A stretch of 64,000 nt of DNA from CBDEGK01 sp965237855 (GTDB lineage: Bacteria; Pseudomonadota; Gammaproteobacteria; Pseudomonadales; Halieaceae): positions 372,001 to 436,000 of the forward strand of contig CBDEGK010000003.1 in the NCBI GenBank assembly GCA_965237855.1. The letters run 5' to 3'. Position numbers and translations under genes: made by a program. The notes beneath the pieces were generated by a model. That model was not told where the DNA came from. It saw nothing but the letters and a program-made list of their open reading frames with translations, and searched no databases. This document shows, piece after piece, positions 1 through 7,617 of this stretch (the stretch's first letter is position 1; the number at the start of each line of letters is the position of its first letter).

Positions 1-2
1 AG

Positions 3-110
3 CGCTTGGTGGCTCAGGACAAACCGCGAAGCAATGCCCAGGCACTCCCGATCGAAAGTCTCCAGCATCCGCTGAGTACCTATGACCAGCTGCTGGGAGT
101 TGCTGTATGA
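3..110 (+). CDS. istA: IstA transposase, C-terminal tail (partial)
   Basis: Only the last 35 codons are present, open from the window edge to a TGA at 108-110. The tail ends with the short hydrophobic stretch YDQLLGVAV, resembling the IstA C-terminus. The stop overlaps the istB start as ATGA, the usual translational coupling of istA and istB. IstA is the DDE transposase of IS21 elements; its catalytic part lies upstream of this window. The call depends mainly on the overlap with istB. Confidence 0.7.
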   Translation, partial: RLVAQDKPRSNAQALPIESLQHPLSTYDQLLGVAV

Positions 111-892
111 ACCTGCAGATGGAAAGAGTGCAGCAAGCCTGCGAAGTGCTTAAACTCGGTGCTGTGGCATTGGAATGGTCCGCTATCGCTGACAGGGCCT
201 CCGGTGACGAGTCATCACTGGCTGACTTTCTTGAGCAGCTACTGCGGGTTGAGATAGACGCCAGGATGCTCCGCACCCGCGAGACTTTGCTGAGGTTTGC
301 AGGGTTGCCGTCCGTCAAGCGTTTTGAAGACTATGACTTCAAGTTCGCCACCGGTGCACCGCGCAGGCAACTCCAGGAATTAACCAGTTTGGCCTTCATC
401 GAGCGTGCAGAGAATATCGTGCTGCTTGGACCCAGTGGTGTCGGTAAAAGCCACCTGGCGATCAGCCTGGCATACCAGGCGGTCATGAATGGGATCAAAA
501 CACGCTTCATTACGGCGGCGGATCTCATGCTGCAACTGGCCACCGCAAAAAAGCAGGACCGACTAGAGTCTTACCTCAAACGAAGTATCCAGGCACCTAA
601 GTTGCTCATAATTGATGAAATAGGTTATCTGCCATTTGGCCGGGAAGAAGCCAATCTGTTTTTTAATGTCATTGCTAAACGTTATGAGCAAAGCAGTGTC
701 ATTGTGACCAGCAACTTGCCATTCTCGCAATGGTCTACTGCGTTTGCTGATGATCAGACCTTAACCGCGGCTTTACTCGACAGATTGTTACACCATGCAC
801 ATATCGTCCAGATATCGGGGAGCAGCTACCGACTCAAGGGAAAGAAAGCGGCCGGTATCGTCCCGGCAGCAAGCCAATCATTGGTTAAATAA
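107..892 (+). CDS. istB: IstB, IS21-family helper ATPase
   Basis: IstB is the AAA+ ATPase that helps the IstA transposase choose and bind target DNA. The 261-residue protein has a Walker A motif GPSGVGKSH at about residues 108-116 and a Walker B LLIIDEIGYLPF at about 166-177, in the DnaC-like arrangement normal for IstB. Length is typical (about 250-265). The ATG overlaps the istA stop by four bases. The gene appears intact, so the element could be functional if its left part is complete. Related helpers exist in Tn7-like elements, but the adjoining IstA tail and IS21-style terminal repeats make IstB the best call. Confidence 0.93.
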   Translation: MNLQMERVQQACEVLKLGAVALEWSAIADRASGDESSLADFLEQLLRVEIDARMLRTRETLLRFAGLPSVKRFEDYDFKFATGAPRRQLQELTSLAFIERAENIVLLGPSGVGKSHLAISLAYQAVMNGIKTRFITAADLMLQLATAKKQDRLESYLKRSIQAPKLLIIDEIGYLPFGREEANLFFNVIAKRYEQSSVIVTSNLPFSQWSTAFADDQTLTAALLDRLLHHAHIVQISGSSYRLKGKKAAGIVPAASQSLVK

Positions 893-910
893 CGGAAAGA
901 AAACGCTGAG

Positions 911-972
911 GGTGGGTCAATTTTAAATTGCTGATTAGCACGGCAAGGTGGGTCAGATTTGGACTGCTGTTG
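911..972. repeat. IS21 multiple terminal repeats at the right end
   Basis: Two imperfect direct repeats of about 24 bp start at 911 and 947. Both begin GGTGGGTCA and share a following AT-containing block ending in GCTG or TGCTG. They lie after the istB stop codon and before the sulfatase, the position expected for IS21 transposase-binding end repeats. Confidence 0.7.
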
Positions 973-2380
973 ACAGGTAGCGGCTGGATACGTCGTAGGA
1001 CTCCTGCGGGTCGTTCTCCAAGTCGAACAACCAGGGGCCCTTATTCTGCTTCATATCAAAACTCTCGGTGAGAGCCGTTGCGCGGACACCGTGGCGGCGA
1101 CGATATTTAAAGCGGCCGTCTCGCACAGCATCGACAATAGTTCCCGTTTGCGCAAAGTAAAACAGGGGGCGATCCGGCAGCGTACCGACATCCAGCAGCA
1201 GTGCTGAAATATTTGCACCGTCAATCAGGCGGTCATCGGGCTGCGGTATATGCAACAGGCGCAAGATGGTGGGGAAAAGGTCCACCCCAGATATCGGTGT
1301 GCTGTTACGCACTCCTGGGGTGACCCGCCCGGGCCACTGCACAATAAACGGCACCCGCTGCCCGCCTTCCCAGGTTTGATTCTTGCGACCGCGAACAAAG
1401 CCGGGATTACCCTGATACCAGGGCCCATTGTCGCTGGTGAAGATAATCAGCGTGTGGTCGGTAAAACCTTTGCTGTCCAGTGCCTGCAGCAACGCGCCAA
1501 TACTGTGATCAATATCTTCGACCACGTCGCCGTACAGCCCCGCATCCGATTTACCGGCCTGTTCGGGGGAACTGTAAAGCGGGATATGGGGAAAATTGTG
1601 CGCGTAGTAGAGGAAGAACGGCGTGCTGGCATCCTGCTGCTCAATGAAGCTCAGCACCTCCCGGGTATACAAACCATTCATGCGAGTTTGATCCAGCTCG
1701 GCCGGTTCTTCGATGTCATTGTTGCGATACAGCGGAAACGGCGCCATGTCATTGGAGTAGTGTGAGCCGTAGTAGCTATCAAATCCGAAATCATTGGGCA
1801 GCGAGGGCGCAATGTCTCCCATATGCCATTTCCCCACCATGCCGGTGTTATAACCCACCGCTTTGAGCACATCAGACAACATGATTTCTTCGGCGGGAAT
1901 ACGGGTATGCACACCGGCCACCTTCTGCCCGTTGGAAATCAGGTGCCCCTCGGGAAAAACCACATGTCCCAGACCGGCCCGGGGTGGATAGCGACCGGTC
2001 AGCATGGCGGCCCGCGAGGGCGAACACACGGGTGAGGGCGAGTAGTAGTGGCTGAACAGCGTTCCGGCCTCGGCCAGGGAGTCGATATGGGGCGTGGCAA
2101 TTGATTGCGCGCCAAAAGCACCCACGTCGCCATAACCCAGATCGTCCAACAGGACTAGTACAATATTGGGACGGTCGCTGTGCTCGGCATTGTTCGACAA
2201 ATTTTCGAGATACGACTTCTTCTCCGCCAGATGACTCGAATTGTCTTGTTGGCTGTAACTCAACAACAGCACTGCGGGCACAATGAACAGTGCCAGAAGT
2301 GCCAGTATCAGGGTTGTGCGAATCATCTTTTTTAACTTGCTCATAGGGGGGGTGGTCGGTCTTTTCCAAAGTCTAGGCAT
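953..2380 (-). CDS. Membrane-anchored sulfatase, C-terminus replaced by IS end
   Basis: This is a type I sulfatase of the alkaline phosphatase superfamily, expected to remove sulfate esters from a glycan or aryl sulfate. The CSPSR motif at about residues 119-123 provides the cysteine that becomes formylglycine, and the metal-binding DD of LLDDLGYGD is at about 77-85. GKWHMG follows later. An N-terminal hydrophobic helix (about 20-40) suggests a membrane anchor or uncleaved signal. The frame runs into the IS21 end near 975, so the last six residues and the stop come from the element. Relatives normally continue beyond the DLENDPQE motif, so some C-terminal residues are lost, though the catalytic core remains. 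A later in-frame ATG at 2344 is an alternative start. The gene diverges from the next sulfatase across a LacI-type operator. Confidence 0.85.
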   Translation of the reverse strand: MPRLWKRPTTPPMSKLKKMIRTTLILALLALFIVPAVLLLSYSQQDNSSHLAEKKSYLENLSNNAEHSDRPNIVLVLLDDLGYGDVGAFGAQSIATPHIDSLAEAGTLFSHYYSPSPVCSPSRAAMLTGRYPPRAGLGHVVFPEGHLISNGQKVAGVHTRIPAEEIMLSDVLKAVGYNTGMVGKWHMGDIAPSLPNDFGFDSYYGSHYSNDMAPFPLYRNNDIEEPAELDQTRMNGLYTREVLSFIEQQDASTPFFLYYAHNFPHIPLYSSPEQAGKSDAGLYGDVVEDIDHSIGALLQALDSKGFTDHTLIIFTSDNGPWYQGNPGFVRGRKNQTWEGGQRVPFIVQWPGRVTPGVRNSTPISGVDLFPTILRLLHIPQPDDRLIDGANISALLLDVGTLPDRPLFYFAQTGTIVDAVRDGRFKYRRRHGVRATALTESFDMKQNKGPWLFDLENDPQESYDVSSRYLSTAVQI

Positions 2381-2397
2381 TGCTTCTTAAGTGTATA

Positions 2398-2411
2398 TGA
2401 AAACGATTACA
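2398..2411. promoter_or_regulatory. LacI-type operator between the two sulfatases
   Basis: TGAAAACGATTACA is a near-palindrome with central CG. It differs by one base from the site at 7528 (TGTAAACGATTACA). It lies 18 bp upstream of one sulfatase start and 36 bp upstream of the other, so a bound repressor could control both. The likely ligand is the LacI-family protein encoded at 13260-14309, whose own promoter region has a third copy. Confidence 0.7.
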
Positions 2412-2446
2412 TTGCGCGTATTGTGGCGCAGGAATAATCTCTCGGT

Positions 2447-3928
2447 ATGAACCCAATGACCTTTGCGCGCTACTCCCTGATATTTTTCGTCCTCATCAGC
2501 AGCCCGGCAATCGCCGAATCCCCGAATGTAGTATTCGTGCTCACCGACGACCAACGTGCCGATGCGGTGGGCTATCACCCCAATTCACTGCTGGGCATCG
2601 AAACCCCGCACATCGATCGGTTCGCCGCCGAAGGCGCGCGCTTTGACAATATGTTTGTCACCACCTCCCTGTGTTCACCCAGCCGCGCCTCGTTTTTGTC
2701 GGGCACCTATACCCACACTCATGGCGTCTACGACAACTTCACAGACTACCCCCATGAACTGCAGAGCTTTCCGCTGTTACTGCAAAAAGCGGGTTACCAG
2801 ACCGCCTATATCGGCAAGTGGCATATGGGCGAAGGTGATGACAGTCGCCGTCCCGGCTTCGACTACTGGGTGACTCACAAAGGCCAGGGCAAATATTACG
2901 ACACTGTCTTCAATGTGAACGGCGAACGCAAAACCGTCGCCGGCTACTACAGTGACCGGGTCACGGATATGGCGCTGGACTGGCTGGCCCAGAAAAGCAG
3001 CGACAAACCATTTGCGTTGGTGGTGGGACACAAGGCACCGCACGGGCCTTTTGTGCCGGAACCCCGCTATGCCAGTCTGTACGACCACGTACCCTACCCC
3101 TACCCGGCCAGCGGCTTCGCGCTGGACGACAAACCCGATTGGATGAAAGAGCGCCTATCCACCTGGCACGGCATTTACGGGCCGCTCTATGGTTTCCGCC
3201 AGAATTTCCCCGACAGCCGCCCCGATGCGGTGGCCGATTTCGAGCGTTTTGTACGCAATTATGTAGCGACCATCAATTCTGTCGACGACAGTGTCGGCCG
3301 TCTCTATGCAGCACTTGAACGCAGCGGCGAACTGGACAACACCCTCTTTATCTTCGCCTCAGACAATGGCTTCCTGTTTGGCGAGCACGGCATGATCGAT
3401 AAGCGCACCATGCACGAGGCCAGCATCCGGGTGCCATTGGCGGTTCGATTTCCGCCGACCATCGAGGCTGGCACCGTCATTCAAGAACAGGTGTTAAGCC
3501 TGGACCTGGCGCCGTCAGTGATGGCGCTGACCGTCAACCAGACCATGGACAAGGTACAGGGCCAGTCCTGGGCAACCCTGGTTTCAGGTAAACAGGTGAC
3601 CTGGCGCGAAGCCTGGCTCTACGAGTACAACTATGAGGTGCAATTCCCCTACACCCCCAATGTCAGGGGTATTCGCAAGGGAGACTGGAAATACGTGGCC
3701 TATCCCCACGGCGATGGCGGCCCACTCAGGCATATGGAAGAGCTATATAACCTGGTGGCAGACCCGATGGAAACAACCAACCTGGCTCAGAACATGGCAA
3801 ACCGGCATAAGCTGGAAGAAATGCGCAACAGCCTGGCCGCACTGCTGACAGAAACTGGCGCAGATCCTGACCCGATGCCCATTGACCAGGGCATCAAGGC
3901 CGAGTTGCCCGAAGCATCAATTCGTTAA
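2447..3928 (+). CDS. Secreted sulfatase
   Basis: A 493-residue type I sulfatase with a cleavable signal peptide (hydrophobic to about residue 20, ending AIAES), so it acts in the periplasm or outside the cell. LTDDQRAD near residues 32-39 supplies metal ligands, CSPSR at 76-80 carries the formylglycine cysteine, and GKWHMG and ASDNGFLFGEHG are further conserved sulfatase blocks. The sequence resembles the group containing iduronate/glucosamine sulfatases more than the first sulfatase does, so the two probably attack different sulfate positions. The substrate cannot be told from sequence alone. It is divergently transcribed from the first sulfatase across a shared LacI-type operator. An ATG three codons further in is an alternative start. 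Confidence 0.9.
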   Translation: MNPMTFARYSLIFFVLISSPAIAESPNVVFVLTDDQRADAVGYHPNSLLGIETPHIDRFAAEGARFDNMFVTTSLCSPSRASFLSGTYTHTHGVYDNFTDYPHELQSFPLLLQKAGYQTAYIGKWHMGEGDDSRRPGFDYWVTHKGQGKYYDTVFNVNGERKTVAGYYSDRVTDMALDWLAQKSSDKPFALVVGHKAPHGPFVPEPRYASLYDHVPYPYPASGFALDDKPDWMKERLSTWHGIYGPLYGFRQNFPDSRPDAVADFERFVRNYVATINSVDDSVGRLYAALERSGELDNTLFIFASDNGFLFGEHGMIDKRTMHEASIRVPLAVRFPPTIEAGTVIQEQVLSLDLAPSVMALTVNQTMDKVQGQSWATLVSGKQVTWREAWLYEYNYEVQFPYTPNVRGIRKGDWKYVAYPHGDGGPLRHMEELYNLVADPMETTNLAQNMANRHKLEEMRNSLAALLTETGADPDPMPIDQGIKAELPEASIR

Positions 3929-3940
3929 AAACGGTGCTGG

Positions 3941-5218
3941 CTATGCCCGGGAGCGGTCGTACCACCAGATCGCACCAAAGATTGGCAACAGGATAATTGG
4001 CGCAATCGCCACTGACTGGAAAGATTCTACCGAGGCATAACGCACCACCTCTGCCATGGCCTCCGGCGACAAGGTCGCCAGCTTGTCTGCCCCACCCGCT
4101 GCCTCAGCCTTGGCGGTGTCGAAGATGCCACCCATGATCGGCAGGACGAACTGTATAGCCATACCGCCGGCGAAACCCATCAAGCCCATGGCCAGCGCAC
4201 CGCCGCGGGGAAAGCGCTCGGAGGCGATCGCGAGCATGGTCGGCCAGACAAAACAGATGCCCGCTCCCCATATCGTGGCCGCGGCAAAGGCCGTCACCGG
4301 TGAAGTCGCCAGGCTCAGCAGGTACAAACCAATGCCCGCCGCCAGGCAACCGACAAACAGCAAGCCCACCGAGGAAATACGTTTAACAATCGGGCCGGCA
4401 AAATGACGGCCAACAAACATCAGGGCACTGACATACACCAGCAGCAAGATGCCCTGCATGCCGACAATATTGGACAGGGAAATATTCACCCATTGGCCCG
4501 GTGCCAGCTCGGTGGTGGCGGTGAGAAACATGCAGCCCCAGAAAACCCAGAACAGGGGTCGTTTGATCAGTTCCTGCAACATCTCCCCGTAACTGACACC
4601 CGTGGCCACCCGTTCTGTCACCGGGAACTGCGCGCCCCAAACCAGCACAGCCATCACCAGCGCCGGCACCATCAGGATAAACACATTGAATTGCCAGGCC
4701 AGGCCAAGGGCGGAAATGGCCACCCCCATTAAACCACCCACCACGATGCCCGCCGGCCACCAGGCGTGCAGGATATTCAGGCGATGGGTTTTCTCCTCGG
4801 GATAGAGAGCCGCCACCATCGGGTTGGAGGCCGCCTCCACCGCGCCCCAACCGAGCCCGGTAAGTAACAGGCTCACCAGCACCAGGCTTTCAACCGTACT
4901 GGAAACCGGCATCGACGACGCGGCCAGCAGACCGGCAGAACCCAGCACATAACTCAGTGCCGAAAACAACAACATGCGCTTCATGCCCACCAGGTCTACC
5001 AATGCGCTGCCAAACAACAGGGTCAGCGCGAACCCGGTAAAGGTGATGCCCAGGGCCTCGCCGACCATGGCTGCCGAATTGGCCAGGTCGATCTGGTCAT
5101 AAATGTCGGACTGCAAATCCGGCGCGATGTTGGCGCGCACGGCAAATCCGAGGCCGATCATGAAGATGGAAAGGTTGCCCACGTAATACAGGCGCTTACG
5201 GTCTATACGTTCGTTCAT
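3941..5218 (-). CDS. MFS transporter, probable sugar permease
   Basis: A 425-residue protein with about twelve hydrophobic segments and the short charged loop LVDLVGMKRML after the second helix pair, which is the major facilitator superfamily signature region. It is the last gene of a minus-strand operon after the oxidoreductase (7484-6327) and isomerase (6303-5248), 29 bp after the latter. An AAGAGAG ribosome-binding site precedes the ATG. Its place suggests it imports the sugar or oligosaccharide that those two enzymes process. The exact substrate is not visible. The gene converges on the second sulfatase with only 12 bp between stop codons. Confidence 0.85.
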   Translation of the reverse strand: MNERIDRKRLYYVGNLSIFMIGLGFAVRANIAPDLQSDIYDQIDLANSAAMVGEALGITFTGFALTLLFGSALVDLVGMKRMLLFSALSYVLGSAGLLAASSMPVSSTVESLVLVSLLLTGLGWGAVEAASNPMVAALYPEEKTHRLNILHAWWPAGIVVGGLMGVAISALGLAWQFNVFILMVPALVMAVLVWGAQFPVTERVATGVSYGEMLQELIKRPLFWVFWGCMFLTATTELAPGQWVNISLSNIVGMQGILLLVYVSALMFVGRHFAGPIVKRISSVGLLFVGCLAAGIGLYLLSLATSPVTAFAAATIWGAGICFVWPTMLAIASERFPRGGALAMGLMGFAGGMAIQFVLPIMGGIFDTAKAEAAGGADKLATLSPEAMAEVVRYASVESFQSVAIAPIILLPIFGAIWWYDRSRA

Positions 5219-5247
5219 AGTGCTCTCTTATTTTTGTAGTGCCACAA

Positions 5248-6303
5248 TTAGTCGAGGCCGAGGATGCGGCGGTTGGTGGCTTCGTCGGCGGTGCCACCGG
5301 CGAAGTCATCGAAGGCTTTGTCAGTGGTGCGGATCATGTGTTCTCTAATAAAAGGCGCGCCCTCGGCGGCACCGTCTTCAGGATGCTTCAGGCAACACTC
5401 CCATTCCAGTACCGCCCAACCGGCATAGCCGTAGCGGGCAAACTGGCTGAATATTGCTTTGAAGTCAATCTGCCCATCACCCGGCGAACGGAACCGGCCC
5501 GGGCGATCGAGCCAGCCCTGGTAACCCCCGTACACCCCGGCCTTGCCAGAGGGATTGAATTCCGCGTCCTTAACATGAAAGGCCTTTATCCGGTCGTGGT
5601 AGAAATCTATGAACTGCACATAGTCGAGTTGTTGCAGCAGGAAATGGCTCGGGTCATAAAGAATATGACAACGCGGGTGATTACCGGTGGCTTCCAGGAA
5701 GCGCTCGAAGGTCACCCCATCGTGTAAATCCTCGCCCGGGTGAATCTCGTAACACAGGTCCACCCCGGCCTCATCGAAGGCGTTCAGTATTGGCAACCAG
5801 CGATCTGCCAGTTCCCTGAAACCGGTTTCCACCAGTCCCTCCGGCCGTTGCGGCCAGGGATACAGGGTATGCCAGAGCAAGGCGCCGGAAAAAGTCGCAT
5901 GCGCCGACAGGCCGAGATTTTGGCTGGCCTGGGCCGCCCACAGCAATTGTTGTTCAGCCCAGGCCCGACGGGCAGCGGGATTTCCCTGCACGGAACTGGG
6001 CGCAAAAACATCGAACTGCTCATCATAGGCGGGGTGAACCGCCAGCAGCTGGCCCTGCAGATGGGTGGACAGTTCAGATATCTCCACCCCACCGTTGGCG
6101 CAAACACCTTTGATCTCGTCACAGTAGTCCGTGCTGGTGGCCGCTTGTTCAAGGTCGAGCAGGCCGCCCTCACCAGTGGGTACCTGGATGCCCTGGTAAC
6201 CGAGGTCACCGGCCCATCGGGCCAGGTTAGCGAGGCTGTCAAAAGGTGCCTCGCCACCGGCAAACTGGGCCAGGAATATCGCCGGGCCTTTCATGGTTGA
6301 CAT
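5248..6303 (-). CDS. Sugar phosphate isomerase/epimerase-like TIM barrel protein
   Basis: A 351-residue member of the xylose-isomerase-like TIM barrel family (IolE/AP endonuclease 2 fold). Metal-site blocks are visible, including CYEIHPGEDLHDG, ILYDPSHFLLQ and KAFHVKDAEF, followed by a GDGQIDF block. The start is placed at 6303 because GAGGATAAAGCG directly precedes that ATG; the open frame extends 16 codons further without a good ribosome-binding site. It lies just downstream of a Gfo/Idh/MocA oxidoreductase, a common pairing in which the oxidoreductase oxidises a sugar ring and the barrel enzyme isomerises, epimerises or eliminates the product. Whether the substrate is a free sugar or a 3-keto-glycoside is unknown. 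Confidence 0.85.
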   Translation of the reverse strand: MSTMKGPAIFLAQFAGGEAPFDSLANLARWAGDLGYQGIQVPTGEGGLLDLEQAATSTDYCDEIKGVCANGGVEISELSTHLQGQLLAVHPAYDEQFDVFAPSSVQGNPAARRAWAEQQLLWAAQASQNLGLSAHATFSGALLWHTLYPWPQRPEGLVETGFRELADRWLPILNAFDEAGVDLCYEIHPGEDLHDGVTFERFLEATGNHPRCHILYDPSHFLLQQLDYVQFIDFYHDRIKAFHVKDAEFNPSGKAGVYGGYQGWLDRPGRFRSPGDGQIDFKAIFSQFARYGYAGWAVLEWECCLKHPEDGAAEGAPFIREHMIRTTDKAFDDFAGGTADEATNRRILGLD

Positions 6304-6326
6304 CGCTTTATCCTCATTTTGCATCT

Positions 6327-7484
6327 CTACACATCTGCAAACACATGCCATTTTTGTTCACTGGCACTCGCAGCGACCGCCAGCTCTATAAACGCCATAC
6401 CACGTACCGCTTCCTCGATACCGGGGCAGTCAGCACTGCGGCTGTCTGCTTCCGTACCATTCTCGCGAGCGCGGATCTGGCCGGCAAAGGCCATATAAAT
6501 ATTGGCGAAAGCCTCCAGGTAGCCCTCCGGATGACCCGCGGGTGTGCGGGTGTTCAATTGCGCCAGCTGACCCAGGTAGTCGCCGCCGGTGCGCAGCTGT
6601 TGCGCGGGTCGATCGTTCCACTTCAGCCACAGGCTGTTGGGTTCTTGTTGCGCCCACTCCAGACCCGCCTTGTCGCCATAGACGCGAATCTTGAGACCAT
6701 TCTCTTCACCGACACAGACCTGGCTGGCAAACAGCAAACCCTTGGCACCGTTTTCCAGCCGCAGAAAAATGGCGCCGTCGTCATCCAACTGGCGTCCTGC
6801 AACCACCGGGTCGAGATCCGCGCACATTTCGCTAATTTTCAAATCGGTGACGTACTCCGCGAGGTTGGCGGCGTGCACACCGATATCTCCCATACAGGAA
6901 CTCACCCCGGCCTGGGCCGGGTCCAAACGCCAGGCGGCCTGCTTGTTATCGGCATCCTCCTGGCGATCCGCCAGCCAACCCTGGGGATACTCCACCACCA
7001 CCCGGCGTATCTTGCCCAGCTCTCCCGCCAGAATTCGCTGTCGCGCCTCTTTGACCAATGGATAGCCGGTATAGGTATGGGTCAGTCCGTAGAGCTGGCC
7101 GGTCTGCTCAACCAGGCTACGCAGTTTCACAGCCTCACCCAGGTTGAGGGTAGCGGGTTTATCCGACATCACGTGAAAACCGGCCTGCAACGCCGCCTCG
7201 GCGATGGGAAAGTGCATATGATTGGGAGTGACAATGGACACGAACTGCATGCGTTGATCGACCGGCAGGGCCACCTCGGCTTCAAACATGGCCAGGTAAT
7301 CGGTATACACCCGGTCAGCCGCCAGGTGCAGGGCGGCCCCGCTGCGGCGAGAGCGCTCGGCATCACTGCTGAAGGCACCACATACCAGCTCGATCTCGCC
7401 ATCGATAGCGGCGGCCATACGGTGTATGGCGCCAATGAATGCCCCCTCACCGCCACCGACCATGCCCATTCGTATTTTTGCCAT
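6327..7484 (-). CDS. Gfo/Idh/MocA-family NAD(P)-dependent oxidoreductase
   Basis: A 385-residue protein starting with the dinucleotide-binding segment MGMVGGGEGAFIGAIHR, followed by VSIVTPNHMHFPIAEAALQAG and the MSDKPATLN block carrying the family EKP-like catalytic lysine. The C-terminal half is the usual alpha/beta substrate domain. It probably oxidises or reduces a sugar or inositol derivative with NAD(H) or NADP(H). It is the first gene of the oxidoreductase-isomerase-MFS operon. The start lies about 43 bp from a perfect copy of the LacI-type operator (7528-7541) that it shares with the divergent zwf operon, so both are probably regulated together. Confidence 0.88.
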   Translation of the reverse strand: MAKIRMGMVGGGEGAFIGAIHRMAAAIDGEIELVCGAFSSDAERSRRSGAALHLAADRVYTDYLAMFEAEVALPVDQRMQFVSIVTPNHMHFPIAEAALQAGFHVMSDKPATLNLGEAVKLRSLVEQTGQLYGLTHTYTGYPLVKEARQRILAGELGKIRRVVVEYPQGWLADRQEDADNKQAAWRLDPAQAGVSSCMGDIGVHAANLAEYVTDLKISEMCADLDPVVAGRQLDDDGAIFLRLENGAKGLLFASQVCVGEENGLKIRVYGDKAGLEWAQQEPNSLWLKWNDRPAQQLRTGGDYLGQLAQLNTRTPAGHPEGYLEAFANIYMAFAGQIRARENGTEADSRSADCPGIEEAVRGMAFIELAVAASASEQKWHVFADV

Positions 7485-7527
7485 ATACTGTTCTATTCGA
7501 CTCGCCGCTTGATTTACATTGTGCTAA

Positions 7528-7541
7528 TGTAAACGATTACA
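7528..7541. promoter_or_regulatory. LacI-type operator between the sugar operon and zwf
   Basis: TGTAAACGATTACA is palindromic except at one position pair and centred on CG, the usual LacI/PurR-family operator layout. It lies between the divergent oxidoreductase operon and zwf-pgl-edd-glk. Two more copies are at 2398-2411 and 14351-14364. Confidence 0.75.
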
Positions 7542-7572
7542 TCGGCGTATTACAAGGGCAAAAGACCACTTT

Positions 7573-7590
7573 TGTAGTAGCGATACTACA
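7573..7590. promoter_or_regulatory. 18-bp palindrome upstream of zwf, probable second operator
   Basis: TGTAGTAGCGATACTACA has perfect 7-bp arms around a 4-bp centre and lies 27 bp before the zwf ATG. It differs in sequence from the three LacI-type sites nearby. HexR-type regulators of Entner-Doudoroff genes bind TGTA...TACA palindromes, so a HexR-like regulator is possible. The even length with central CG would also suit another LacI-family protein. Confidence 0.55.
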
Positions 7591-7617
7591 GCGCTGGCTG
7601 GCCCCGGGGTGATCTTT

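Larger units (their letters stand above)
1..975 (+). mobile_element. IS21-family insertion sequence, right-hand part
   Basis: The window opens inside an IS21-type element: the end of istA, the whole of istB, and a right end carrying two related terminal repeats. The repeats start at 911 and 947 (offset 36), each beginning GGTGGGTCA and continuing with a similar stretch ending in CTG. Multiple terminal repeats of this kind are usual for IS21 transposase binding. The outer end is placed near 975 because the sequence there reads TGTTGACA and the neighbouring sulfatase frame changes character at that point. The left end is outside the window, so completeness and target duplication cannot be judged. 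Confidence 0.85.

Noticed and set aside
1250..1765. Long open frame on the plus strand opposite the first sulfatase
   Set aside because: It lies wholly inside a well-supported sulfatase gene on the other strand, has no ribosome-binding site and no recognisable motif.
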